A DNA stretch of 64,000 nt from Nicotiana tabacum (Eukaryota > Streptophyta > Magnoliopsida > Solanales > Solanaceae), in NCBI RefSeq assembly GCF_000715075.1, contig NC_134087.1, forward strand, positions 185,535,276 through 185,599,275, in the 5' to 3' direction. Position 1 is the stretch's first letter, and every line of letters begins with the position of its first letter. The translations under genes were made by a program, and so were the position numbers. The notes below the pieces were generated by a model. The model was not told where the DNA came from. It did not search any database and saw only the letters and a program-made list of their open reading frames with translations. Below are positions 10,372-22,069 of this stretch, one piece after another.

Positions 10372-13290
10372 TCTAGGTTCATAGGTGCTACGAGTCACAA
10401 GTAGGTTTAGTAGAGGCTTGCGGATCGGTATAGAGACGTCTGTACTTATCTTTGAGAGGCTACAAAACTATTAGGAAATTCCCCTTCTTTCATTCCTTAT
10501 CGTGCGATATTGATTCAGCTCAAAGTATATAACTTATGTTCCTTTACATCCACTCGTGTATAATATTACGCTCTCAACGTTCGCCATGCGCTAGTGGTTC
10601 GTGATCCTACGAACAGGCTACGAAGGAGTCAGGGATGCTCAAGCATTTTCTCGACATGTTGATCAGACTGAAGACCTAGAGGTATCGAGAGAATATTCAG
10701 TTGATCGTATGGAGGCGCAGCGGTTTTCGACATCTGGTTGATGAGTGCAAGCTGTGGAGGTTTAATTGGTTGACTAGTCGTCGCAATTTTTGGCAAGGTC
10801 ACGAGGTGGGTGTTGATTAGGAGTAGCTAGTTGTATTGGAGTACCTTGTGATTTTTATTGTGCGAGCTGTGAAGAGTAGTTTTGTGGATTATCAGGCGTT
10901 GTTTCCCATGGCTTTGCGCCAAGTGGAGGAGTCTAATAGCAGCATTCAGATTGCTGAGTCAGATTTATATTAGTTTTGGCTGAGGTATAAGTATATGTGG
11001 TATCGGTAGGTTCTCGGACTTGGGGTATGACCAGGGTCTAAGATTTTACACAAGATGATGTTGGGACTTACATTATTTCTACGTCAAAAATGGATCTACA
11101 TATCAGCATCAAAGGGAGTTGGAGGAACAACTTCAGATTCGCAGGAGGTCTATTCAGCGTGGGTATCGTGGCTTCAGTAGAATGGGCTGCTTTAGAGGAA
11201 ATGTAGTGGTTTATGAGTTTCTCGCTACGTGGTTCATGCTAGAGTCATCTGTATGTGGGGCTTTGATGGGAGTTATTGCATATCGACTATCCAAAGAAAT
11301 GAGTCAGTTCAGTAGTGTTGGGTCAGCATAGCAATGGAAGTAAATGGTCCTTTTGGATGGGAATTCTCTACTGGCATTTGTGGCAGCACTCTTGGATTGG
11401 ACGGTTTGTGTGACTCAGTTGAGATGGGGAGGTGCAGTCCTGATGGCTTAGTTGCGTGTGGGTGGATCTCGGAGGGTTCTCGATGGTTTGACTACGGCTT
11501 GAGTTGGGTGTCTTCTATGGGCATAAAGAATATGTGGTACATTGCGGTTTTCTCCTCAGTCAGTATCTGAAATTAATAGAGTGTTGTCATTACTGGATAT
11601 CATATGTAAAGAGTGTGTATTCGGAAAGGACCTTGAGGGTTGGTTTGCAGGTGCGTGGCTGGTAGCATGGTGATTACTAGGTTTGAGGCCTTTGAGGTTC
11701 ATGTTTTGTTACGCGGCCAGAAACTCTATACGAGTGCTTTAGCAGAACGATGGGGTGTGAGTGATGTATCAGCCATTTGATTTACGTAGTTGAGTTCGGG
11801 TATGGAAATTTTGATATTCCTAAGGTTTAGGGCTAGATGCCCCTATATATGGACTACTTCCTGTTTGTGGATTTTAAAGAAATATTGAGAATATTATGAT
11901 TAAAGGCATGTATTATTGACGAGTTGTTGTGGATCCTTTTGAAGCAATTTATCTAACCGGGAAGGATCAAGATTTGGTTAAGGCAATGTGAAAGCTCAAT
12001 GAGGATATGTATCTTGTATTAGGTTAAGTTTGTGTGCTCCTCTGAGGTTGCCATTTTGGTTATATTACAGGCAGAATGGATATTATTTGTGCCTCTGGCC
12101 TATGTTATGTGCAGCTCTCTTATGTTGTGATGAGCTGTGAGGCGATATGATTATTCTCCATGAATGTTGTAATTCTGTTCAGGCCTTATGGCGATGTGGG
12201 TGAGATAGCCCTCGTGATGTTAGTTTCTCATTGCACCTCAGCTCTACTTGTTTCTTTTATGTCTTATTACTTCTATTAACTTTTTTCCACAGTTTTATTT
12301 ATGCACTCTGTTGTACTTGATATCAGTATTCATATGATCAGTGAGCCCGAGCATTTTGGTTCGACGAGTATTTGGGAGCGGGCTGCACACTGCAGCAGAT
12401 GTTATGTGGTATACTGGCTTGATGAGTATTTGGAAGTGGGCTGCACGCTGCAATGGATGTTATATGAGATACCCTTTCCTTGTGCTTATTTGGGGTTTTG
12501 CTTTTCCTATGTGGAATAATTTGATGAAAACTATATTCTGTTGTTGCACATGTTACACTTGTTAAACAAATTCTTCTACTTTGTTTTTCCTTACTTGTGT
12601 TACGTAATTGAGTTATTGTTGGTTTAGTGTACGAGCTGTGTAGTGTGAGAATTTGTGTGTTTCCATGATGAGTCATCAGTTAGGCTGCTTGTACTGGTCG
12701 AGATGTGGTTCTTAAACCTGAGAGTGTTACTATGGTATTGGGGGTGAGGAGTGTTTGTAAGTATGTGGGTATTTCTGCTAGGATTTGGATAATTGCCCTA
12801 GCAGGCGAGAGGGTTTCTTGACTTGTTGACTTCATAGGCGGCTATGAGTTCCCGCATGTTTCTTTATCATGGACAGTGATGTGGAGGTCCGGAATAAGGT
12901 TATATTTAATGTGAGGTGTGTTGCCAACATCTAGAGTATTATTTGAACAACTATGGTGGTCAAAGGTTATTGCTTCGGCCATTGAGTTGTGTGGAGCATT
13001 AGGTGATTGTATTCAGGATTGGAATTTTTGGCTCGATTCAGCTTGTTTAGGTGTGTTCAGTGTGATGATGTGGGATTCGGGTCCTATGATGAAATTCAAA
13101 TGTTGAGGTTTGGGTCATATTATAAGGATATGGACTAAAGAGGAGATGAGATCTTCAGCTAAATTGCATTTTCAGTTCTGCTTAGGTTGGATGAGGGAGG
13201 ATCACCCCCGGGTGTATTTATGATGAGCTCATGCAGTGGTTCGATGGCTTGGAACGACTCCAGGCATGTTCAAGGACGAACATATGTTTA
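10372..13290 (+). mobile_element. Element A internal region, no recognisable gag-pol
   Basis: Only short open stretches are present (for example 11119-11331 and 11334-11570) and none shows a zinc knuckle, DTG-type protease, reverse transcriptase, RNase H or integrase motif. A stretch before 11119 reads QHQRELEEQLQIRRRS, which could be residual gag. The last ~40 bases (13262-13302) resemble the pol/PPT junction of elements B and C, with GGACGAACATATGTTTAAG. Two diverged units near 12365-12470 (GGGCTGCACGCTGCA) echo the LTR hairpin repeat. I cannot assign any protein. Confidence 0.5.
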
Positions 13291-13302
13291 AGTGGAGGAG
13301 GA
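13291..13302 (+). other. Element A polypurine tract
   Basis: AGTGGAGGAGGA is directly followed by the 3' LTR start (TCTAATGACCC, a decayed TGTAACGACCC). It matches the tract AGTGTAGGAGGA before the 3' LTR of element C. Confidence 0.7.
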
Positions 13303-15934
13303 TCTAATGACCCGACTGGTCGTTATGAGCAATTGCGCCCGATTCGGTAGTTTGAGGTCTCGAGCGGCTTCACTTTTTGTATATCGACTTGTGTGCATGG
13401 TTGGATTCAGTTTCCCAATGAATCAAAGTTGAACTGGAAGAAAGAACCTAGTTTTGGAAGTTTAAATAGCGAAAATTTGACCGGAATTGGGCTTTTGAGT
13501 AAACGGCCCCGGAATGGGTCGTGGGTGATCTCAACAGCTTCGTATAGTGATTTTGGACTTAGGCGTGCATTCGGATTCGAATTTGGAGGTCCGTAGGGTA
13601 ACTTGAGGTGTTTCGGCGAAAGTTGGAAAAGTTGAAGTTTGGAAAATGGAGAAGTTTGACCTATAGTTGACTTTTGTGATATCGGGGTCGGAATATGATT
13701 CCGAGAGTTGGAACAGCTCCGTCATGTCACTTTGGACTTGTCTGCAAAATTTGGCGTCATTCCGGGTTGAATTGATAGGTTTCGGCATGAGTTTTGGAAG
13801 TTAGAAGGTTGAAAGTTCCTAAGTTCGATTCCTGGTGTAATTCGATGTTCCGACGTTGTTTGATATGATTTTAGACCTGGAGCGAGTCTGTGATAGGTTA
13901 TATGACTTGTTTGTGTGTTTGGACGGGGTCCCGGGGGCCTCGGGTGTGTTCCCGGTGGGCTACGGATAATTTTCCCTTGTTTTTTGAACTGATGTTTTCT
14001 GCTTCTGGTATCCTTTTTCACGTTCGCGAAGCTTTGTTGCTGACCACCTGAAATCCTTCTTCGCGTTCGCATTTAGAGCCTCGCGTTCGCGAAGCTCTGT
14101 CTGTCCCTTCATCGCGTTCGCGTTCCTCTCTCACGTTCGCGTAATTATGTCGTTCCACTCTTCGCGTTCGCATAATAGTTCACGCATTCGCGAAGGGCAG
14201 TCCTTGGGCAATCAGATTTCCCTTCTTTGCATTCGCGGACACATTGTCGCGTTCGCGATGAGTAATCTGAGCACCTCCACTTTTTCTTCTTCGCGAACAC
14301 GATATTTCCTCCGCGTTCGCGATGCTCAAAACCTGGGCGGACAGAATATAATTTTCAGATCGAGGGTTACACCATTTTTGGAGTTCTAGAGCTCGATTTT
14401 GGGCGATACTTTGTGGGTTTTTAAAGAAAAACGATTGGGTAAGTATCTTTACCTAGAACAGATTATATTCCATGAAATTGTCTTCATTTTTATCATTTAA
14501 TTTGTGATTTGGGTTGAGTAAAATGTTATTTTTTGAAGAAAATTGCTAAAATGAAAATCGTGATTTGAGGGCCCAAATGGTATCAGAATTTAGTAAATTT
14601 TGTATGGTTGAACTCATTTTAGAATGAGTGATCGGATTTTGTAAAATTTGACGGGTTCAGAGGTACGGGCTCGGGGTCGACTTTTGGGTTGATTTTTATA
14701 TCTTCGTAAAGATTGAAACTTTATTATTCAGAATAGTTCCTTATTCGATTTATGTGTGTTTTGGAGTTGTTATAGTTGGATTTGAGCTGCCCGGAGGTCT
14801 TTTCGCCCGAGAAGTCCATATTAGAGTACCGAGTTGTCGTCTTTGAGGTAAGTAACTTGCCTAACCTTGTGGGGGGGACTTCCCCTTAGGAATTGAGTCT
14901 TCTATGCTAATTGTAGTCCGTGCATGCGAGGTGACGAGTGTGTGTTCGGACTTATTTGTGAAAAATATGCTCTAGGGTTCCTAGGTCCTTATGTTCAAAT
15001 GTGGAGAATATTCCATTATGATTGAGTTTAATAATTGCTTAAATTGTCTCTATATGCTCCATATGATATTGCTAACTTCCTTGAAGTCCTACGTGTTGCA
15101 TTGACCCTTAATTGCCTTAATTGAAGTGATTGCTTTCCTTATTGGTTTGATACTTTTTGATTGTAAGTTCCTCTATGACTTTGTACAAATATGTTACATG
15201 TCCAATTGTTGTGATTACTGGTATAGTTATCATGTGCTTGTTATGTCTTGTTGTATAGTTAAGGTTTCATTGTGAAGATAATAATCGGTACAAGTTTGGT
15301 TATAGTTGATTCCCTTGCCGGGACATATTTAATCCTTACTGTTGGTTCCCTTACCGGGATGTGTTTACTCTTGTTGTTGACTCCCTTGTCGGGATATGGT
15401 TGTTGTCTTATTGTTCCCTTACCGGGATTCTTTTGTAATTAGTATTGGTTTAAATATTAAATGGATCGGGTTGCACGCCGCAACATCATTATATGTTTCG
15501 GATCGGGTTGCACGCCGCAACAAGAAAGAATAAAAGTGAATATTGATTCTTATGGTGAGAACGAGAGTAAAAACACGAAGGGTGCTGTCGTGCACTTTCT
15601 GCTGCTGTGTGTATTTGTTGTTATCAATTCAAACGTTTAAACTGTTTAATTCCTTTATCGTTGTGATCCTTTGTGTTAGAACCCACAATATTTTCAATAC
15701 CTCACCGTATTATATATATTTATTTATACGTTCCAATACTTCAAACTTCAATAATTGTTACATCCTTAATTCAATTAGTTTCTCAATTATATCCCCTTAA
15801 ACCGTCAGAGGGTGTATTTTTCTTAAAAAGGAATTTCTACTAATTAAATTTTAAGTTATCAACTCCCCTGTTAAAGATAATAATTCTTTCAATATTGTAT
15901 TTTTAATTGAAAGAGATACTTTCTTACTCGAATT
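13303..15934 (+). repeat. Element A 3' LTR, truncated
   Basis: It aligns with the 5' LTR from its first base until about 15934, where similarity to 9410 onward stops abruptly. The final ~0.95-1.2 kb, including the LTR end, is missing. It keeps the GC-rich array (14020-14330) and the GTAAGT donor-like site (14848), but has only two hairpin repeat units. Confidence 0.75.
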
Positions 15935-16142
15935 GCTAATCCTTGTACGGCAACCCTTTCGTATCTCCTCTCCTTGCCCTTTCCCTAATTCCCTTTCCTA
16001 GCTCATAATCGGAAAGGTTTCATACTCTTGACTTACATTTTTGTCCAGCCAGAACGATATTAGAGTAAATGATAATCTTAGACATCAGCGCAATTGACAA
16101 TATTAAATTCAGAGCTAGTTGAAATTCATCTTCGGTGGTTCC
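15935..16142. other. unassigned sequence between truncated LTR and SINE
   Basis: Pyrimidine-rich then mixed sequence with no recognised gene or repeat. It is presumably older sequence exposed by the truncation of element A, or the target in which the SINE landed. Confidence 0.35.
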
Positions 16143-16365
16143 ATCTCTATAGGCCTCACCACCAAAGGGTGTGGTGCAGCGGATGAGGTTGCTCTTTCCT
16201 TAAGCAGAGGTTTCGGGTTCGATCCCTGAATATGATAAAAACTTTGGTATGGAGCGCTTCCTCCCAAATAGAGCCCTACGCAGCGCTAATTCAGATATAA
16301 TCGAGTTCCAATGTTGATACCAAACACCGAATGGGAAACCAAAAACAAAAATCTCTATAGGCCTC
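16143..16365 (+). mobile_element. tRNA-derived SINE (SolS-like) with perfect 15-bp TSD
   Basis: The SINE body is 16158-16350. It has RNA polymerase III promoter elements: an A-box-like TGGTGCAGCGG at 16172-16182 and a B-box GGTTCGATCCC at 16216-16226. The tRNA-unrelated part contains GGAGCGCTTCC and ends GGGAAACCAAAAACAAAA. ATCTCTATAGGCCTC occurs at 16143-16157 and again at 16351-16365 as an exact target-site duplication, so both ends are certain. The body resembles the Solanaceae SolS families from memory; the exact family is inference. The exact TSD suggests a fairly recent insertion. It is not a functional tRNA gene. Confidence 0.9.
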
Positions 16366-17269
16366 CTTTGCCTCCCATTGTAAAGGGGCAAAAAAAAAAA
16401 AAAAGAATAGCGATAGAGTATTAACCATGTTAATATTTACATAGAAGTTTCATTGTATGGGGACATTAATTGTTTGGTATATAAATATAAGATGTAATAT
16501 CAAAAGATGGATTGGACTTTAATTTGGCCAAAAAAAAAAAATTATGCCTCAGTCCCCAACAAATCAGGGTCGGCTATGTGAATCCTCACTTTTCTATTGT
16601 AGCTCAACTCATGTAAACTATCATATCAAATAAAACTTTTATGTAAGTAATTTGCTAATTTCATGAAGACTGACAATTAAATAGCTTAAATCACGTCAAG
16701 TTGGAGTTCATCCAACAATTATTTTCTAGATGACATTAATTAATGTTTGCAAAATATTAGCTTCCGCAAGTTGATGGTATAAATAATAAAAACCACTTTA
16801 CCGTTTGACAAAACTAGCTAATTAAAAGTCTGCTTACGAAAATTAGAAATAACAAATAAGTACTTCCTCTGTTCTCGTCTAGTTGTCAGATTAAGTATCC
16901 TTATTTTATTTTCTACTAAACGAGAAAAGTACTTTTTTTTTCTAACAACTAATGACATGGGTAAAACTGAACAAAAAAAATTCAGTATAGTTCTTTCTTG
17001 ATTTTTTTAAGAAATAAATTTTACTTAACCCACAACCTTTGATGGTTGGGAATAATATTCCCTCCACCTTTTGAATGGGACGAAACCCCCCTTGAACCAA
17101 AAATAAAAAAGTGACAGCGCAATCTTTCTTGTTGTACTAAAATTCTAAAGCTCACTGGGAAATCTTGTTCAAGGGAGTTAATGTTTCCATTTAAAAGCTG
17201 AATAGGGTATTATTTTTCAATAATTAAAAATTAAGGGGGTTAAATAAAATTTACTCTTTCTAAAATGGC
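16366..17269. other. unassigned sequence with two short repeat-like motifs
   Basis: No gene seen. A (A)15 run is at about 16390. GCCTCAGTCCCC followed by GGGTCGGCTATGTGAATCC (16546-16590) resembles a widely dispersed plant SINE-like tail that I cannot name with certainty. TACTTCCTCTGTTCTCGTC (about 16860) and TATTCCCTCCACC (about 17066) look like one end of Stowaway-type MITEs; a possible matching end (GGAACGGATGAAGTA) lies beyond the Tat element at about 28398-28412. Confidence 0.35.
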
Positions 17270-17274
17270 AAGTA

Positions 17275-17868
17275 TGTTTACTCGTAAAACGGTACAGTTG
17301 AATTTATACGTGGTTTCTAGCTAGACATGTGAACTCATTTGATCCTGAAAATGATGAAATAAGTAAAGAATTATGCAATACTTAGCTATAAAATATAGAT
17401 GAAACAGCAGAGATGACAGCTTCGGGAATATGATTTCCGGGCACGGCAACGATGAGATCAAAAAGCAAGAAAGTAAAATTATATTAAGCTTTGTATAAAA
17501 TGTAGTGTAAGTTTGCCAGAAAACTCGTGTCCTTTACAATGATAACTGAGCTCACTATTTATAGTTGTGTCTAGGAAAGGAGGTCCTAGGATCATGTCCT
17601 CCTTTAATGTCAATTATGAAGGTCATTGATGAAGGTATAATGGTGGACATAAATGTCGAATTCCCTGTAACGGGTCGTCGCTCTTAATGCCCTAGAATAT
17701 TCCTTATTAAATGCTATCGGGCGCATGGCATTTAACACACCTTTATGAATGTTATCCCTTCCGGTGACAAGCGAAATAGTTGTGTTCGATCTTTGGCCAT
17801 CCTCGTCTTGGGTTCCACGTGTCCTTCCTTTAGATGACCACGTGTCATATCATATTTTACCCTATATA
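17275..17868 (-). repeat. Tat element 3' LTR
   Basis: On the minus strand it runs from TATATAGGGT (a decayed TGTATAGGG) at 17868 to GAGTAAACA at 17275. It aligns end to end with 27766-28350. A minus-strand TATA-like box (ACTATAAATAG) is at about 17554-17564. A polypurine tract (minus GCAGGGGGACT, 17872-17882) lies just outside the LTR edge. Confidence 0.8.
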
Positions 17869-17872
17869 AATA
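17861..17872 (+). promoter_or_regulatory. TATA-like box pointing toward the antisense gene
   Basis: CCTATATAAATA on the plus strand straddles the outer edge of the 3' LTR and lies about 345 bases upstream of the ATG at 18217. It is the only good TATA box between the LTR and the antisense gene, and would let the LTR edge drive plus-strand transcription. No transcript is known to me; the role is inference. Confidence 0.45.
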
Positions 17873-18216
17873 GTCCCCCTGCTTTCCGGTGACATAACTT
17901 TGTGTTACCGGAAAGTAGGTAGAAATACTCTTTTGGCGAGAATTTCTATAACTCTTTCTGAAGGCTTCTGACGGTTGATTAGACGCATGTCTCTCTGTAT
18001 TTAATGCCACGAACACGCGTCATCCCACGATTCTGCATAGCTTTTGCCGATTAACGAGGTAATCATAGCCATGAATTTAGCTGCCAAAATTTTACTTATG
18101 TGCATCACCTTTTTCCCTTGCACTTCATAATTTTCCAAGCTTCTGATTTGCACCTTTGTTTTCCATCTTCTCTCTAATTCTTTTTCAAACAAAAAACCTT
18201 CTTCTCCTACCATAAA

Positions 18217-20950
18217 ATGGCTTCTTCCTCAAAGCATACAAGTTCTTCAAAGAACAAGAAAAAGGCCGAAGATTCTATTCCTCCAACAGTAGGTTCCATT
18301 ATCCCTAGAAATCTCAATACCACAAAAGACTTCGAAGAGAAATTCCCTACTGATAACCCTCGTACATGGGCTATTAGTAGGTACCCTTCTTCAATTCGTC
18401 CTTCCAGTATTCCTGTTGTGAAGGAAGACTGCCGCAGCCATGATTTGGATATTATTGATGTTGTGAAGGAACCCTACCCAAAGAAAGGTTTTAGATATTT
18501 TACACGTATCCGTTTATTTTGGGCGCATTTTCTGTGAGTGGAGAGCTTGATGCCGTGATTACGGAATTTTGCCTCTCTTACCAAGTGTGTTTGGCACAAG
18601 TAAGTCCTTCTGTGTGGAGGACGGTCGCCTGCCTTCGGCGTTTGTGCAAGGAGACTAGAGAAGAGCTAACCTTAGTTCGCATGATGAATCTCTACTCTCC
18701 CAAGATTTTTCGTGGGGTAATGATAAACCTCTGCAAACGTAGACACCATGCTCTGTTGACTAGCATGGATGATGATAACGACCGTGGGTGGATGGAACGA
18801 TTTATTGTAATTTCCACCAATAACATCATTCCGATAACGGCTTCATCCTTTCCGGCCGCTTGGAACCCCATTCGTAAGGTCTTCATTTAATATTTCCTAT
18901 TACTAAACATTCCTTTATGGTCATATTGACTCTTCACCCTTCGCATGTTTCAGTAACTCGATGGATCCCACTGGTGATGGAAGGTTTGGACCGGTAAGTT
19001 TAGAAGATTTTGGACGTTATGACGCCCGAAACTCATTTATGGAAAGAACTGGCCCCTAAATTTGGGTGGAAGGCCAAAAATCATTGTAATTCAACCTCAG
19101 CTTATTTCAATTTTTTTATGTGAAGAACTTGGTTGAACCCTTCTAAGATGCGGCGAGGCTGCTTCAGGAAGCGCTTACTCGAACAGGTGTCTTTGGGCCT
19201 ACTTCAGGCACATATGTTTTACCACGGAGCCCCCGTCTAGAGAACAAGCAACCAAACAGAAGTCATTCCTCCACGGCCAGGGAAAAGAATAAGAGGGACA
19301 AGACTGATGCCCCCGATTCGTCTCTGAAAGCTGTGATCACTAGCCCTGCTCCCGGGCAGGTCATAGATACCATGATGATCGACGATAATGGAGAAGCTAG
19401 TGATGATGGGGCTTCTCTACATAGAAGTCGGCGTTCATCAACAACTCAATAGAATGCTCTCTCTGTTGAGTTAGTTACACCAACCGAAGACGACACCTCG
19501 GCACTTTGGGGGGAGTTTGATTTAGTGGAAAATGCAAATTTCCATTTTTGGGCCCTAATTGTTGTTCCCGATACTACAAGGCTGAGTACCGAGTTGGCGA
19601 GCATCCAACTACCAGCACTGCATTTGATGCAGCTGCTTCTCACCCTTTGACTCCATCAACTTCATCTCCGCTTTCACCAACACCAGCAATTACTATATCA
19701 ACTCTGCCAGTCGTACCTGCCCACGAAAAGGGTGTTCCTCATCCCCAGTCCCTAGTTCATGGATATTTCGTGCAAAATTATGTTGCCCCTTCTAAAGATC
19801 CACAAAGGAGGAGGAATGTTACCCTTTCAGTCTCTATCGGGTGTAACCTGCTTTCCTGACCGGTGGAGCTTTTGGCTTCAGAAAAAGATGGGAAAAAGGT
19901 TCGGTCACTCTCGGGAGTGTGTCTGTTGAATAACGCCATGCACAACGCTGCAGCGGTATGTTCCTTTCTTCCTTCATTATTTCTTCTATTCTTGGTATGA
20001 ACATATGTTGATTTTTACCCTTCTTGCTTAGTAGGCCAACTTTGTTGCTTCTGAGTTCCTTCCAAGGTTGATTTATGATAAGGAAGAACTTACTTCTGCT
20101 CAGGATCAGCTTTTGGTAGAGCAAGAGCAAAGTGTTGCTCGGCTCTCGGAACTGGAAGCCAAGGACACTAATGACATTGCATTGGAAGCTCGTTTGCAGC
20201 AAAACAAGCAAGAAGTAACCCTTAGCCAAAAGATTGGCCCACTAAGGGTTAGATTTGATGAAGCCAAGGCCAAATGGGCTAAAGTCCATGACGCCTTTCT
20301 TGCTGCAACCGAGCGCGATGCTGCCATTGCTTAAAAAGTAACTGACTTAGAGGCAACCTTGAACTCCAAAATTGAAGTGCTTGCTGCTGTGGGGGCGAAA
20401 CATGCCCAGTTGGAAGAGAAGTGTAGGACAACTATCGAGCATAATAGGCTTTTTAGTTCAACTATCCATGACCTTGATATTAGCCTCAGATCTGTTAGGT
20501 CCTTTGGGGAAAGCCTTTAAGCCGAGGTATCCCAACTCAAAGAAGAATTTAAGTGTTGAGCGGCTTCCCTCATTGATGAAAAAAGTTACGCCATATACAA
20601 CATGAGGAGAAAAACCTTAGAAGAGGCCACAACATGTATCATTGATTTTGATACCAAAATCGCTAAGGCCCGTGAGCTTGAGTTCACTGCTAAAAATGGG
20701 CTCCCAGTGCAGTCTGATGCTCCTAATCCTTCTAGTTCTGGTTCCGAGTTATCGGGAACTGAAGAGGAATCGGACGATAATGATGTTGAAGACCAAAGTG
20801 CGGAAAATATCGAGCCATCGGTGGATCCATCTACTTCTCCCAAGGACGCAGACACTTCTCTTCCTCCTGGTTCTGGAGATGTTGCAGTTTTGCTTTTCTT
20901 TTCCTTTTCCCGTTCTTATACCTTTGCCATTTTGGCATGGTTTTGTAAAT
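18217..20950 (+). pseudogene. Antisense gene of the Tat element (putative gypsy-type transposon protein with coiled coil)
   Basis: A gene on the strand opposite gag-pol. It begins MASSSKHTSSSKNKKK, a Ser/Lys-rich start. After a frameshift near 18500 comes a segment (YTYPFILGAF, then WRTVACLRRLC) resembling the domain annotated in plants as putative gypsy-type transposon (PF04195), from memory. An intron (18874-18953) with GT-AG ends follows WNPIR. Exon 2 continues WIPLVMEGL but is broken by stops. From 20045 a Leu/Glu/Lys/Ala-rich coiled coil is readable (20068-20334 and shifted frames), ending in an acidic Ser/Glu/Asp tail (about 20700-20850) and a stop at about 20950. Grande-like Tat elements carry such a gene at this position; its function is unknown. 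Here it is broken in several places. Confidence 0.65.
18874..18953 (+). other. intron of the Tat antisense gene
   Basis: GTAAGG at 18874 and TTTCAG at 18948-18953 bound an 80-base, T-rich interval. Removing it joins WNPIR to VTRWIPLV in the reading frame expected for this protein family. The presence of an intron confirms that the gene reads plus, opposite to gag-pol. Confidence 0.65.
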
Positions 20951-22069
20951 AAAAAAATATCTTTTGCTCAAGTACTGTTTGAGTCTTACTTTTGTTAGAA
21001 TATCCATGTAAGTCTTTAACCTTTGCATTTGTTTAAGAATTTTGCCCACATTTTTCTATTCGCGCTTTATTATGTGTAGTCTCGGATGCACTTTCTTCGA
21101 AGCACTTTGGTTTCGAGCAACTCTTTTACATGAGGGTTTCTATAAGTTTTTGCGCAAGTTTGCTTTTTGCGTCCTTTCGTGTACGTCTTTGGGTGCATTT
21201 TTCCTTGAAGGCATTTTGATTTGGGGAATAAATTCTTCCGAAACCAATTCCTTAACGTAAGGGTTTTCATAAGAGAGGTCCCTCTTATATTTACGGTGCT
21301 TTTGAAGAGGATGTCTCTTGTTCATTACGATACTAGAATTTGAAGTACTTGTTTAACTTTCAAATGACAAAGTTAGTTCTCGTTCAGACAAGAAACAAGA
21401 TCAAAACAAAAGGATTTCATTTCATTTAATTTCTTCTATTTTCAAAAATACACAAGCATTTGCTATGCTGAAAAGAAATTGCCATTACTTGTGGCTATCT
21501 TGTACAACTTGTTTCTACGGGGCTGGCTGCGCAGTCCTCGATCCTGATGACACATTTATGTTTCTGAATTTTTGTTTCTCGGTCAACGTGGAAATTATTG
21601 TTGACGTATCCTCATATTATTCACCCCGGTGTTCGAATGCAAAGAATGCGAATTGGAACACTAGAAGTCTTGTACCTTCAAAAACTCCACCAATGAATTG
21701 CTAGATAATCCTTTACTCGGTAACACACTTTTCCCTTTAGGAATCTATGCTATCGAGCAAAGGACTATCTAACAACCCTCTAGTAGTTTGTTCTCGTAAA
21801 CGGTTGGGTAATCTTTGCTCGGTAGCAAACTTAACTTTCCAGTGAGAATTTTCTATCGAGACAAATATTATCTAATCATTCCCAAGTGGAAACTTGCTTG
21901 TTTGCCTTGCTATTAAAGGTTTTATTGTTGTAGTCTTCATAGTATGCTTTATGTCGATGCTTCATAAGAACCTTGCCAGAAAAAACTAATTAGGGCAAAA
22001 ACTAAAGGAAGGGAAAAAGAGTGCAGCACATGCTTTCGAATTGGATAATATTCATCAGCAATAATATCT
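20951..22069. other. spacer between antisense gene and integrase 3' end
   Basis: AT-rich. Between about 21070 and 21280 two or three diverged copies of a segment built on GCA(C/T)TTTG(G/A)TT and a GAGGGTTT / AAGGGTTTTC-like tail recur. No conserved frame is visible. It probably holds the 3' ends of both convergent transcripts, gag-pol (minus) and antisense gene (plus). Confidence 0.45.

Larger units (their letters stand above)
6529..15934 (+). mobile_element. Element A: LTR-rich, coding-poor Ty3/gypsy-type retrotransposon
   Basis: Two long direct repeats (6529-10356 and 13303-15934) flank a 2.9 kb interior with a primer-binding site directly after the first and a polypurine tract directly before the second. 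LTR termini, PBS and PPT style match the chromodomain gypsy elements B to D. The interior has no reverse transcriptase, integrase or protease motif that I can find. This fits a non-autonomous derivative (LARD-like) mobilised by a relative, or an autonomous copy decayed beyond recognition; I favour the former because LTRs and terminal signals are far better preserved than any frame. The 3' LTR loses its last ~1.2 kb, so target-site duplications cannot be checked. Confidence 0.75.

Noticed and set aside
11119..11570. two open frames of 70 and 78 codons in the interior of element A as new genes
   Set aside because: No conserved motif, abutting frames with stops, codon use like the surrounding decayed sequence. 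Kept only as possible gag remnant.
16158..16230. possible tRNA gene (A and B boxes)
   Set aside because: It is the head of a SINE: it cannot fold into a full cloverleaf that I can see, and a TSD flanks the whole 193-bp unit.
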